The position numbers and the translations under genes were made by a program. Source: Reyranella sp. (GTDB taxonomy: Bacteria; Pseudomonadota; Alphaproteobacteria; Reyranellales; Reyranellaceae). Taken from it: 64,000 nt of DNA. Of the stretch, positions 46,210 to 54,471 are shown one piece after another. Positions within the stretch are counted from its first letter, which is position 1, and the number at the start of each line of letters is the position of its first letter. Below the pieces are notes generated by a model. That model was not told the DNA's origin. It saw nothing but the letters and a program-made list of their open reading frames with translations, and ran no database searches. The stretch spans positions 99,074-163,073 of the forward strand of contig JAIEOV010000048.1 of NCBI GenBank assembly GCA_019750135.1, read 5' to 3'.

Positions 46210-46680
46210 CTATCCGTGCGCCGCCAGCGGCTTGCCGTCATGCTCGACCGGCTTGGCGTCGATCAGCACAAACGCGACCACGCAGGGCGCATCCGACTTG
46301 TTGACCCAGTTGTGGATGGTGCCGCGCTGCACCAGCACGTCGCCGGCACGCAGCGACACGACCTGGTCGTCGAGCTCCATGTCGATCTCGCCCGACAGCA
46401 CCACGGCATAATCGATGGAATCGGTGCGGTGGTTGCGCGGCGTCACACCCGGCGCGTACTCGATCACACGGAAGACGGTGCCGTTGGCGCGGGTCGTGCC
46501 GCTGATCTCCTTGGCGGTGTCCTTGAGTTCGTCATTGTCGACCGGGAAGCCTGCCGTCGACCAGATGTTGGCGATGGTGGCGCCCGGCCGGAACGACACC
46601 ACGTCGCGCGAAACCTCGTCGATGGCGACGACGGCCTTGCCCTTGTCGTCGTGACTCGTGACCACCCGCCTGATTTTCAT
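46210..46680 (-). CDS. Cupin domain protein
   Basis: This 156-residue protein has the cupin fold: FRVIEYAPGVTPRNHRTDSI (motif 1 region), DYAVVLSGEIDMELDDQVVS, LRAGDVLVQRGTIHNWVNKS (motif 2) and VAFVLIDAKPV. Two His residues (NHRT and TIHNW) could bind a metal, but the first motif lacks the full HxHxxE set. Single-domain cupins include dioxygenases, isomerases and ligand-binding proteins. It overlaps the CoA-transferase gene by four bases (ATGA), so the two may act in one degradative pathway. Confidence 0.83.
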   Translation of the reverse strand: MKIRRVVTSHDDKGKAVVAIDEVSRDVVSFRPGATIANIWSTAGFPVDNDELKDTAKEISGTTRANGTVFRVIEYAPGVTPRNHRTDSIDYAVVLSGEIDMELDDQVVSLRAGDVLVQRGTIHNWVNKSDAPCVVAFVLIDAKPVEHDGKPLAAHG

Positions 46681-47876
46681 GACGTCTCCTGTTTCGGTCC
46701 CAGCATGCCCGCGTCCTTGAGCGCCGCGATGCCGGCGGCATCGTAGCCGATCCCGGCCAGCACGGCGTCATTGTGCTGGCCGACCTCCGGCGGGTCCGAG
46801 GTGAGCGGCGGACGCCAGCCCAGCATCTGGAACGGCAGCAACGGCAGGCGCGTCTTCACCCCGCCCGGGAGGGTGGTCGGCGCGAGCGAGCCGTTGGCCA
46901 GGAGATGGGGATGGTCGAACAGGTCCTGCGGCCGCGCCACGGGGGCGAACGAGATGTCGGCCTCGAGGCATTTCTGCTCGAGCTCGTCCTTGCTGAAGCC
47001 CTTGAAGATCTCGGCGACCTTGGGCACCAGCCAGGGGCGTGCCTCGATACGCTGGTTGTTCGTTGCCAGCTTGGGATCGGCGGCAAGGTCCTTCTGGCCG
47101 AAGAACTCGCAGAAACGCTTCCATTGGCCGTCGCTGGTGATGCCGATGAATATCTGCTGGCCGTCGCTGGTGTTGAAGATCTCGTAGATCGCCCACGAGC
47201 TCACGCGCTCGGGCATCGGCGGCGGCGGCGCGCCGTTCATGGCAGTGATGGCAAGATGCTGGCCCATCAGGAAGACCACCGATTCGAACAGCGCGCTCTC
47301 GACCAGCCCGCCCTTGCCGGTACGGTCGCGCTGCTGCAGCGCCAGCACCGTGCCGAAGGCGCCGAACAGGCCGCCCAGGATGTCGACCACCGAGGTGCCG
47401 GCGCGCAGCGGCCGGCCCGACGGGCCGGTCATGTAGGCCAGCCCGCCCATCATCTGCACGACCTCGTCCAGCGCCGGGCGCTTTTCGTAGGGCCCGGGCA
47501 GGAAGCCCTTCAACGCGCAATAGACCAGTCGCGGATTGATCTTCTCCAGGTGCTCGGGCCCCAGCCCGCGCTTGCTCATCGAGCCCGGCGCGAAATTCTC
47601 GATCAGCACGTCGGCCGACTGGAGCAGCTTCACCAGCACTTCCCTGCCCTGCGGCGCATCGGCGTCGAGGGCGAGGCTCTGCTTGTTGCGATTGAAGTAG
47701 CCGAAGAAGCCGCCGCCGAAGCCCTTCAGCTTGCGGGTGCGATCGCCGTCGACCGGCTCGACCTTGATCACCTCGGCGCCGAGATCGGCCAGGATCATGC
47801 CGCAGGACGGCCCGAGGATGGTGTGCGTGAGCTCGACGACGCGGACGCCTTTGAGGGGCGGGGTGATGGAGGTCAT
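46677..47876 (-). CDS. CaiB/BaiF family (class III) CoA-transferase
   Basis: This 399-residue enzyme starts with PPLKGVRVVELTHTILGPSC and continues with LADLGAEVIKVEPVDGDRTR, the standard opening of formyl-CoA-transferase-like proteins. The catalytic Asp is probably in RPALDEVVQMMGGLAYMTG. AGTSVVDILGGLFGAFG and the C-terminal DHPHLLANGSLAP-like block (FDHPHLLANGSLAPTTLPGG) also fit. The family moves CoA between carboxylic acids. It is coupled to the cupin gene. Confidence 0.9.
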   Translation of the reverse strand: MTSITPPLKGVRVVELTHTILGPSCGMILADLGAEVIKVEPVDGDRTRKLKGFGGGFFGYFNRNKQSLALDADAPQGREVLVKLLQSADVLIENFAPGSMSKRGLGPEHLEKINPRLVYCALKGFLPGPYEKRPALDEVVQMMGGLAYMTGPSGRPLRAGTSVVDILGGLFGAFGTVLALQQRDRTGKGGLVESALFESVVFLMGQHLAITAMNGAPPPPMPERVSSWAIYEIFNTSDGQQIFIGITSDGQWKRFCEFFGQKDLAADPKLATNNQRIEARPWLVPKVAEIFKGFSKDELEQKCLEADISFAPVARPQDLFDHPHLLANGSLAPTTLPGGVKTRLPLLPFQMLGWRPPLTSDPPEVGQHNDAVLAGIGYDAAGIAALKDAGMLGPKQETS

Positions 47877-47926
47877 GTTGACCTCAATAGCGCGCTTGCG
47901 TCGGGGCGCTCAACCCTTGCCAATCC

Positions 47927-47947
47927 TGTATATGATGATAATATACA
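47927..47947. promoter_or_regulatory. Operator of the brnTA toxin-antitoxin pair
   Basis: TGTATAT-N7-ATATACA, perfect 7-bp arms, ends five bases before the toxin start codon. It is AT-rich and overlaps the likely -10 region, as expected for an autoregulated TA operon. Confidence 0.6.
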
Positions 47948-47951
47948 TGCA

Positions 47952-48254
47952 ATGCTGGACCTGGATCAGATCGAAGGGTTCGAGTGGGACGAAGGCAATG
48001 CGCGCAAGAGCGCCGAAAAGCACCAGGTCAGCCAGAGCGAGGCTGAGCAAATATTCTTCAATGATCCGTTGCTGATCAGCGAGGATGTCGGCCACAGCAC
48101 GCGAGAACTCCGACTGCACGCCTTGGGGCGAACGGACGCCGGACGCCTGCTTCATGTCACATTTACGCTACGCCACGACAACAAGCTGATCAGGGTTATT
48201 TCCGCAAGGCCCATGCATCGCAGAGAGCGGGTACGCTATGAGCAAGAATCCTAA
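47952..48254 (+). CDS. brnT: BrnT family toxin
   Basis: This 100-residue protein has the BrnT/COG2929 pattern: GFEWDEGNARKSAEKHQVSQ, then SEAEQIFFNDPLLI, RELRLHALGRTDAGRLLHVT and VISARPMHRRERVRYE. BrnT is a RelE-fold ribonuclease toxin that slows growth by cutting RNA. It is upstream of its antitoxin, the usual order for brnTA, and overlaps it by 17 bases. A palindromic operator lies just upstream. Confidence 0.87.
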   Translation: MLDLDQIEGFEWDEGNARKSAEKHQVSQSEAEQIFFNDPLLISEDVGHSTRELRLHALGRTDAGRLLHVTFTLRHDNKLIRVISARPMHRRERVRYEQES

Positions 48255-48516
48255 GACTGTTCCCAAGTTCCGAAGCGAGGCTGAAGAGCGCCGCTTCTGG
48301 GAAACCCACGATTCCAGCGACTATGTCGACTGGGCCAAGGCCAAACGCGTGCACCTGCCGAATCTCAAGCCATCGACGACTTCCATTTCCTTGCGACTAC
48401 CGGTGACGCTCCTGGATCGCATCAAGGTGGCCGCCAACAAGCGCGACGTCCCCTACCAGTCGTTGATCAAGACTTGGCTCGCCGAAAAGACAGATGAGAA
48501 GGCCTCCTCAAGATGA
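48238..48516 (+). CDS. brnA: BrnA/CopG-type antitoxin
   Basis: This 92-residue protein has an N-terminal KTVPKFRSEAEERRFWETHD segment that would wrap the toxin, and a C-terminal ribbon-helix-helix (TSISLRLPVTLLDRIKVAAN, then KRDVPYQSLIKTWLAEK). It neutralises BrnT and represses the operon. The 3' end overlaps the convergent gene at 48508 by nine bases. Confidence 0.85.
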   Translation: MSKNPKTVPKFRSEAEERRFWETHDSSDYVDWAKAKRVHLPNLKPSTTSISLRLPVTLLDRIKVAANKRDVPYQSLIKTWLAEKTDEKASSR

Positions 48517-49152
48517 GGCGAACCACGTCTCGATATCCTTGGTGAGCGGCAAGCCGGCGGCCTCGCCCAGCACCTGATGACCCATGCCGGCGCCGACCAG
48601 GAAGGCCTCATGGTGCGGCACGGCGTTGCTCTTCAGCATCGTCCGGATGGCCTTGCCGTCGTGGCCCCAGCCCATCGCCTCGACCTTGCCGTCGAAGGCG
48701 CGATTGAGGGTCGCCAGGAACTCGGCGCGCTCCTCCTCGGACATGGCCGGCACGGCGTCGATGTCGCCCAGCACGAACAGCCGGCCGCGGAATTTCGCCA
48801 AAAGGTCGGCGACCGAGTTGCGCGGCTCGACGATGATCTCGCGGTTGGGCCCCCGGCGCACGCGGGCGGCCAGAGACAGGGGGATCACGGCGGCGCCGAG
48901 ATGGGCGCCCGAATCCATGATCGCCGCGGTCAGTTCCCGGTAGGTGATGCCGAGCCGCTCAGCCCGCTTCACGCGCATCATCGCCACTTCGGGCTTGGGG
49001 GTTTTCCAGGCCTTGGCGGTGGCGCGGCGCCACACCCAGGCCTCCCACGACATGTCGAAGGTCGGCCCATTGTTGTGGCCGATGCCCGGCCTGCGCAGCA
49101 GGGCCTCGACATTGGCATGCCGGAGCCCTAGACGGTCGAAACGATCACCCAT
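48508..49152 (-). CDS. Conserved hypothetical protein
   Basis: This 214-residue cytoplasmic protein contains GIGHNNGPTFDMSWEAWVWR, a GHNNGP motif that recurs in alphaproteobacterial proteins of unknown role, followed by an Arg/Lys-rich helical segment (MMRVKRAERLGITYRELTAA). The C-terminal half has IDAVPAMSEEERAEFLATL and GAGMGHQVLGEAAGL. No enzyme signature was seen. It has no close operon partner. Confidence 0.7.
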   Translation of the reverse strand: MGDRFDRLGLRHANVEALLRRPGIGHNNGPTFDMSWEAWVWRRATAKAWKTPKPEVAMMRVKRAERLGITYRELTAAIMDSGAHLGAAVIPLSLAARVRRGPNREIIVEPRNSVADLLAKFRGRLFVLGDIDAVPAMSEEERAEFLATLNRAFDGKVEAMGWGHDGKAIRTMLKSNAVPHHEAFLVGAGMGHQVLGEAAGLPLTKDIETWFASS

Positions 49153-49204
49153 AACGGTATTCTAGCTCCGTTTTCGGGGCTGTGCAGGCAAGAGGGGTGC
49201 CAAA

Positions 49205-50695
49205 GTGGACGATTTCCAGGTCGATGTACTGGTGGTGGGTGCGGGAAACGCGGCGGCCTGTGCGGCCCTTGCGGCACGCGAAACGGGCGCCTCGGTCGCC
49301 ATGCTCGAGGCCGCTCCCGAGGAGGAGCGCGGCGGCAACAGCACCTATACCGCGGGCGCCATGCGCGTGGTCTTCCACGGCGTCGACGACCTGGTGCAGC
49401 TCTACGACCTCACCGAGGATGAAAAGCGCGACGTCGACTTCGGCAAATACACCGCCGACGAGTTCCTCGACGACATGGGCCGCGTGACCAACTACCGCTG
49501 CGACCCCGAGCTCACCGACATCCTGATCGGCAGAAGCTTCGAGACGCTGAAGTGGATGCGCACCAAGGGCGTGCGCTTCCAGCCGTCCTACGGCCGCCAG
49601 GCCTTCAAGGTGAACGGCAAGTACAAGTTCTGGGGCGGCCTCGCCGTCGAGGCGTGGGGCGGCGGCCCGGGCCTGGTCGACCTCGAGCACAAGGCCGCGG
49701 TCAAGGCCGGCATCCCCATCCATTATCAGACGGCGGCGGTCTCGCTGATCGAGGAGGACGGCGTCGTGCGCGGCGTCATCGCCCGCCACAAGGGCCGCAA
49801 GGTCCGCATCGGCGCCAAGGCGGTCGTGCTGGCCTGCGGCGGCTTCGAGAGCAACGCCGAGATGCGCACGCGCTATCTCGGGCCGACCTGGGATCTCGCC
49901 AAGGTGCGCGGCACGCGCTTCAACACCGGCGCCGGCATCAACATGGCGCTGGCGATCGGCGCCAAGGCGCACGGCAACTGGTCGGGCGGCCACGCCGTCG
50001 GCTGGGACATGAACGCGCCCGAGTTCGGCGACCTCGAGGTCGGCGACAACTTCCAGAAGCACTCCTACCCGCTCGGCATCATGGTGAACGCCAACGGCGT
50101 GCGCTTCGTCGACGAGGGTGCGGACTTCCGCAACTACACCTACGCCAAGTACGGCGCGGTGATCCTCTCCCAGCCGCAGCAGTTCGCGTGGCAGATCTTC
50201 GATTCCAAGGTGCTCGACCGCCTGCGCGACGAGTACCGCATCAAGCGTATGACCAAGGTGCGCGCCGACACGATCGAGGAGCTGGCGAAGAAGCTCGAAG
50301 GCGTGAACGAGGAGCAGTTCCTCAAGACCATCAAGGAATGGAACGCCGCGGTGATGACCGAGGTGCCGTTCAATCCCGCGGTGAAGGACGGACGCTCGAC
50401 GCGCGGGCTCGCCGTGCCGAAGAGCCACTGGGCCAACACGATCGACCAGCCGCCGTTCGAGGCCTATGCCGTGACCTGCGGCCTCACCTTCACCTTCGGC
50501 GGCCTCAAGATCACCAACCAGGGCGAGGTCGAGAGCACCGACGGCCCGCCGATCCCCGGCCTGTTCGCCGCGGGCGAGCTGGTGGGCGGTCTGTTCTATC
50601 ACAACTACCCGGGCGGCACGGGCCTGGTGTCGGGCGCGGTGCTGGGCAAGCTGGCGGGCGACGGCGCCGGACGGTACGTTCAGGGCAAGAACTAG
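49205..50695 (+). CDS. tcuA: FAD-dependent tricarballylate dehydrogenase-like protein (TcuA type)
   Basis: This 496-residue flavoprotein starts (GTG at 49205, after AGAGGGG) with VLVVGAGNAAACAALAARET (FAD-binding GxGxxxxxA). TcuA-like marks are RGGNSTYTAGAMRVVF, FWGGLAVEAWGGGPGLVD, and the C-terminal GLFAAGELVGGLFYHNYPGG then TGLVSGAVLG. The fumarate reductase/succinate dehydrogenase flavoprotein family oxidises tricarballylate or related acids. The neighbouring TctC-type binding protein supports a role in tricarboxylate use. The partner TcuB is not in the window. Confidence 0.82.
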   Translation: MDDFQVDVLVVGAGNAAACAALAARETGASVAMLEAAPEEERGGNSTYTAGAMRVVFHGVDDLVQLYDLTEDEKRDVDFGKYTADEFLDDMGRVTNYRCDPELTDILIGRSFETLKWMRTKGVRFQPSYGRQAFKVNGKYKFWGGLAVEAWGGGPGLVDLEHKAAVKAGIPIHYQTAAVSLIEEDGVVRGVIARHKGRKVRIGAKAVVLACGGFESNAEMRTRYLGPTWDLAKVRGTRFNTGAGINMALAIGAKAHGNWSGGHAVGWDMNAPEFGDLEVGDNFQKHSYPLGIMVNANGVRFVDEGADFRNYTYAKYGAVILSQPQQFAWQIFDSKVLDRLRDEYRIKRMTKVRADTIEELAKKLEGVNEEQFLKTIKEWNAAVMTEVPFNPAVKDGRSTRGLAVPKSHWANTIDQPPFEAYAVTCGLTFTFGGLKITNQGEVESTDGPPIPGLFAAGELVGGLFYHNYPGGTGLVSGAVLGKLAGDGAGRYVQGKN

Positions 50696-50707
50696 GAGGC
50701 AATGCCA

Positions 50708-51685
50708 ATGACCCGCATCACCCGCCGCCACGCGATGGCCTTCGGCTCGAGCGCTTTGCTCCTGCCCTCCGCCTTGCGTGCCCAGGCGACATGGCCCAAC
50801 GGGCCGGTGACCTTCGTGGTCGGCTATGCTGCGGGCGGCGGCGCCGACATCAACGCGCGCGAGCTCGCCAACATCGAATCGCCGATGATCGGCGCGCAGA
50901 TCGTGGTCGACAACAAGGGCGGCGCCGCCGGCAGCGTCGGCGCGCGCGTGGTAGCCTCGGCCAAGCCCGACGGCCAGACGCTGTTCTACGCCGTCGGCAC
51001 CAATGTCATCATCAATCCCTGGGTGCAGAAGGGCATGATCGACACGCTGGCGACGCTGGCGCCGATCTGCCAGACCACGTCGTACCAGTACGTGCTGGCG
51101 ATCAACCCCAAGGTCGCCGCCAACACCGCCGCCGAGCTGGTAGCGCTGGCCAAGAAGGACCCCGAGAAACTCACCTATTCGTCGTCGGGCGTGGGCGGCA
51201 ACAACCACCTCGCCGGCGCGCTGTTCGCCGACGCAGCCGGCATCAAGCTGACGCACGTGCCGTACAAGGGCACGGGCCCGGCGCTGGCCGACGTGATCAG
51301 CGGCGTCATCACCATGAACTTCTCCTCGCTGCCGCCGGCCGTCGGCCAGGTGAAGGCGGGCAACCTCAAGGCGCTGGCGGTGACCGGCGAAAAGCGCATC
51401 AAGTCCCTGCCCGACGTGCCGACGCTCAAGGAACAGGGCATCGACGTGGTGGTGAACGGCTGGCACGGCCTGTTCGCGCCGGCCAAGACGCCCGACGCCG
51501 TCCTCGACAAGATCGAGAAGGACACCAAGGCGGCGATGAAGGATCCCAAGTGGGAAGAAGCGCTGGCCAAGGACGGCCTGGAGTTGCCACCCGACCGCAC
51601 GCGCGCGCAGTTCGCCAAGTTCGTGGCCGACGAGCACAAGTTCTGGGGCGCGAAGCTCAAGGAGCTCAAGATCGAGATGGAGTGA
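50708..51685 (+). CDS. Tripartite tricarboxylate transporter substrate-binding protein (TctC/Bug family)
   Basis: This 325-residue periplasmic binding protein has a Tat-like signal (TRITRRHAMAFGSSALLLPS, then ALRAQA). The mature part has VTFVVGYAAGGGADINAREL, IVVDNKGGAAGSVGARVVA and THVPYKGTGPALADVISG, all typical of Bug proteins. AGGAGG at 50694-50699 is eight bases from the ATG at 50708 and only two from that at 50702, so 50708 is preferred. No TctA/TctB membrane genes follow, so it is an orphan receptor. Confidence 0.9.
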   Translation: MTRITRRHAMAFGSSALLLPSALRAQATWPNGPVTFVVGYAAGGGADINARELANIESPMIGAQIVVDNKGGAAGSVGARVVASAKPDGQTLFYAVGTNVIINPWVQKGMIDTLATLAPICQTTSYQYVLAINPKVAANTAAELVALAKKDPEKLTYSSSGVGGNNHLAGALFADAAGIKLTHVPYKGTGPALADVISGVITMNFSSLPPAVGQVKAGNLKALAVTGEKRIKSLPDVPTLKEQGIDVVVNGWHGLFAPAKTPDAVLDKIEKDTKAAMKDPKWEEALAKDGLELPPDRTRAQFAKFVADEHKFWGAKLKELKIEME

Positions 51686-51749
51686 CCGCGGATTGATGAG
51701 GTCCGCTTTCCGCCAGCGCGCACGGAGGCTCATGGGCTAAGCGAAGCCC

Positions 51750-52220
51750 ATGACCGAGAAACACTACGGCATCGTCAGTCCCGCAAACCAGGCCAACCTG
51801 GGCGGGTTGGAATTCGTCCAGGGGCTGGTGAGCGGCGCGCTGCCGCTCAACAGCATGGCCCGCACGCTGGGCTACGACATCGTCGAAGCCGCTCCCGGCA
51901 AGGTCGTCGTCACCGCCACGCCGACCGTCACGCTGCTCAACCCCGCGGGCACCGTCCATGGCGGCTTCGCCGCGACGCTGCTCGACAGCTGCATGGGCCT
52001 CGCCGTCTGGTCGGCGACCGACAAGGGCTTCGGATCGACGACCTTGGAATTCAAGATCTCCTTCTTGCGGCCCGTCACACCAGACACCGGCCTCGTGAGG
52101 GCCGAGGGCAGCGTGCTCGCAGTAGGCCGCCGCGTCGGCACGGCCGAGGGACGCCTGACCGACGTCAAGGGCCGGCTGCTGGTGCACGCGACAACGACCT
52201 GCCTGATCTTCGAACGCTAG
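51750..52220 (+). CDS. PaaI-family hotdog thioesterase
   Basis: This 156-residue hotdog-fold protein has GTVHGGFAATLLDSCMGLAV (the HGG region and the following helix, where the catalytic Asp lies) and TTLEFKISFLRPVTPDTG. VGTAEGRLTDVKGRLLVHAT closes the fold. PaaI-like enzymes hydrolyse aryl- or acyl-CoA thioesters in the cytoplasm. It is the last plus-strand gene of this cluster and overlaps the convergent membrane gene by four bases. Confidence 0.87.
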   Translation: MTEKHYGIVSPANQANLGGLEFVQGLVSGALPLNSMARTLGYDIVEAAPGKVVVTATPTVTLLNPAGTVHGGFAATLLDSCMGLAVWSATDKGFGSTTLEFKISFLRPVTPDTGLVRAEGSVLAVGRRVGTAEGRLTDVKGRLLVHATTTCLIFER

Positions 52221-54460
52221 TCCTTGCAGGAAAGCACGCCGTACTCACGCCTGCCGACGACCGGCTCGTTGCTGACGGCGCCGTTGCGGGTCGTGTCGTT
52301 CCAGGCTTTAAACAACGGGCTGTCGAGCGAGCGCGAATCGAAGAACACGCAGGCGTTCTTCGCGCCCAAGACCCTGGCGATCCAGGCTTCGCGGTCGGCC
52401 TTCGTCCAGACGAGGCTGCGCGGCGAGGTGATGCCCGATATCGAGCGGAAGCCGCCGAAGAAATAGAGCAGATCGGCATCGTTCATCGGATCGTCGGGCG
52501 TGGGCAGCACCAGCTCGACGGGACGCCCCTTCAGCTTGTCGTGCAGCAGCCGCGCGAGCTCTTCCAGCTCGGCGAAGGATGGCGTGTTGCGGAACGCCGC
52601 CTGGTAGCGCGGGATTGGCGAGTAGCGCGAAGCAGCATCGAGCGGCTGGCCTTCGGCGGCGCGCAAGGCGCGATAGATCTCGCGGGCTGCCATCGACTCC
52701 TTCCAGGCGGTGCCGGCGGCCTCGGCGTGGCGGACGAGATCCGATCGGCCGACGATCGCGGCTTCGGCAATCAGCACAACCGACAGAAGGAGCGTCAGGC
52801 CGCGGCCCAGGCCCGGCCGCAGGCAGCGCCAGGCGAAGACCGGCAAAGCCAGCAGGAACAACGGCAAAAGAAACGACGGTCCCTCGAGATGCGAGAGATC
52901 GGAACGCAGCAAGGCGAAGAGATGCAGCACATAGGCGCCGACGGCCACACCGGCGAACTTCCACGCGAACTGCCGCTGCTCCCCGCTCGCCGACCGCCAT
53001 GACCGGCCGAGATAGCCGGCCAGCAGGCCGATCACGACCATGAGCAGGACGGCAAAGCCATAGACCTGCAGCACCGGACGCAAGTTGCCGTGCGTCTTGA
53101 GCGACTCCTCCCACCAGCCGTTCACGACCTCGAGGGTCAAGGTCAGGCCGATATTGTCCGACCAGACGGAGTTGGACACGCCCGCCATCACCAGCGCCGA
53201 CTGCGCGCCGGCACGCTGCAGGACGTCGAGCGTATGGCCGATGCCGATCGTGCCGGCGATCAACAGCACGAAGACCATCGCACCGCTGGCGACGAACAGC
53301 CCGGCGAACCGCGCCAGGCTCGCCAGGGACTGGCCGCACACGGGCCCATAGAGCGCAAGCGAGAAGATCAGCACCAGCAGGCCGCCCGAAAGATTCTCCT
53401 GGCTCATGAAGCCGCCGGCGCCCCAGATCACGCCGGCCGCCACCGGCGCGATCCACGACACGCCCGGTCCGGCAGCCAGCAGCCAGCGCGCCAGCAGCAA
53501 CGCCAGGAGCGGCACGGCGAGCCAGCGCGTCAGGATCGCCCAGCCGGCGAGGTCGAGCACGGCAGCCGGACTCGGCCACAACACCCAGCCCACCAGGCCG
53601 GCCACGGCCCAGCCCAGTCCAAGCACCTGCTGCACGATCACGAAGAAGACGACGATGCACAGGACGTCGACCAGCAGGACGCCGGCATAGAAGCCGTGAT
53701 TGCTGAAGCCGAATGCCTTGGTGAGAGCATACGCCGTGAGCTGGTTGCCGAGCCCGTACTGCGTCTGCGCCTCGACATAGGGTGTCGCGCCGAGACGGAT
53801 CTGCTCCAGGGCGCCGAGATGCACCAGCGAGTGATACTCGTAGAACCGCGCCAGCGACTCCTCACGCAAAGCGTCGGCACCCAGCCAGCAGTAAGCCAAC
53901 ACCGCCACGACAACGGCGCCGGCCAGGCGTGCCAGCCACGAACGGCGCGGCATCGCCGGCGCCTCGCGTCCTCCATAGGCCGGCGCGAAGAACAGCTCCA
54001 CCATCGCCCGGTGAAAGAGGACGAAGGCGACGATCACCAGATAGGCGAAGATCACCTGCCGCTTGTCGAGCAGGCCCCACACCACGACCACGTCGTCGCG
54101 CGTGATGCCGGTCCTGGTCAGCGCCAGCCAGGCGTAGCCGCCGGCGGCGCCGATGATGCCGGCGCAATAGAGCAGCACGGCGAAGAGACTAGGCGTGCCG
54201 CCCGGTCTAATCGCCAGCCCGGCATCGCGGGCGAAATGACCGATCGCATCGTCGAGGCCGAACGGTGCAGTCCGCGCAACGGCATGGATGAGGATCAGCG
54301 CTGCGACAGTCGTCGGCATCGCCAGCAGGAGGAACGTCAGCCTTGCGGGGAAGACCGCGGCTTCGACGATCAGCAGCGCCGCCGCCGCGAGCGATAGGAG
54401 GCCGCACAGGTAGAAGTTGCTCGCCGGCCCCTGCAAGGTCCAACGCAGGCGCCGCAACAT
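52217..54460 (-). CDS. Large polytopic membrane protein, GT-C glycosyltransferase-like
   Basis: This 747-residue protein has roughly 14-16 membrane segments. After the first two come a long loop and then ESLARFYEYHSLVHLGALEQ followed by IRLGATPYVEAQTQYGLGNQ. The last resembles the first luminal loop of GT-C enzymes that use polyprenyl-phosphate sugars. The C-terminal part is soluble (about residues 640-747). The start is ATG at 54460 (MLRRLRWTLQG); a GTG at 54472 overlaps the glycosyltransferase stop and is an alternative. It is coupled to a DPM1-like glycosyltransferase and a methyltransferase, consistent with a role in modifying a surface glycan or lipid (inference). Confidence 0.72.
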   Translation of the reverse strand: MLRRLRWTLQGPASNFYLCGLLSLAAAALLIVEAAVFPARLTFLLLAMPTTVAALILIHAVARTAPFGLDDAIGHFARDAGLAIRPGGTPSLFAVLLYCAGIIGAAGGYAWLALTRTGITRDDVVVVWGLLDKRQVIFAYLVIVAFVLFHRAMVELFFAPAYGGREAPAMPRRSWLARLAGAVVVAVLAYCWLGADALREESLARFYEYHSLVHLGALEQIRLGATPYVEAQTQYGLGNQLTAYALTKAFGFSNHGFYAGVLLVDVLCIVVFFVIVQQVLGLGWAVAGLVGWVLWPSPAAVLDLAGWAILTRWLAVPLLALLLARWLLAAGPGVSWIAPVAAGVIWGAGGFMSQENLSGGLLVLIFSLALYGPVCGQSLASLARFAGLFVASGAMVFVLLIAGTIGIGHTLDVLQRAGAQSALVMAGVSNSVWSDNIGLTLTLEVVNGWWEESLKTHGNLRPVLQVYGFAVLLMVVIGLLAGYLGRSWRSASGEQRQFAWKFAGVAVGAYVLHLFALLRSDLSHLEGPSFLLPLFLLALPVFAWRCLRPGLGRGLTLLLSVVLIAEAAIVGRSDLVRHAEAAGTAWKESMAAREIYRALRAAEGQPLDAASRYSPIPRYQAAFRNTPSFAELEELARLLHDKLKGRPVELVLPTPDDPMNDADLLYFFGGFRSISGITSPRSLVWTKADREAWIARVLGAKNACVFFDSRSLDSPLFKAWNDTTRNGAVSNEPVVGRREYGVLSCKD

Positions 54461-54471
54461 CCCGGGCGCCA

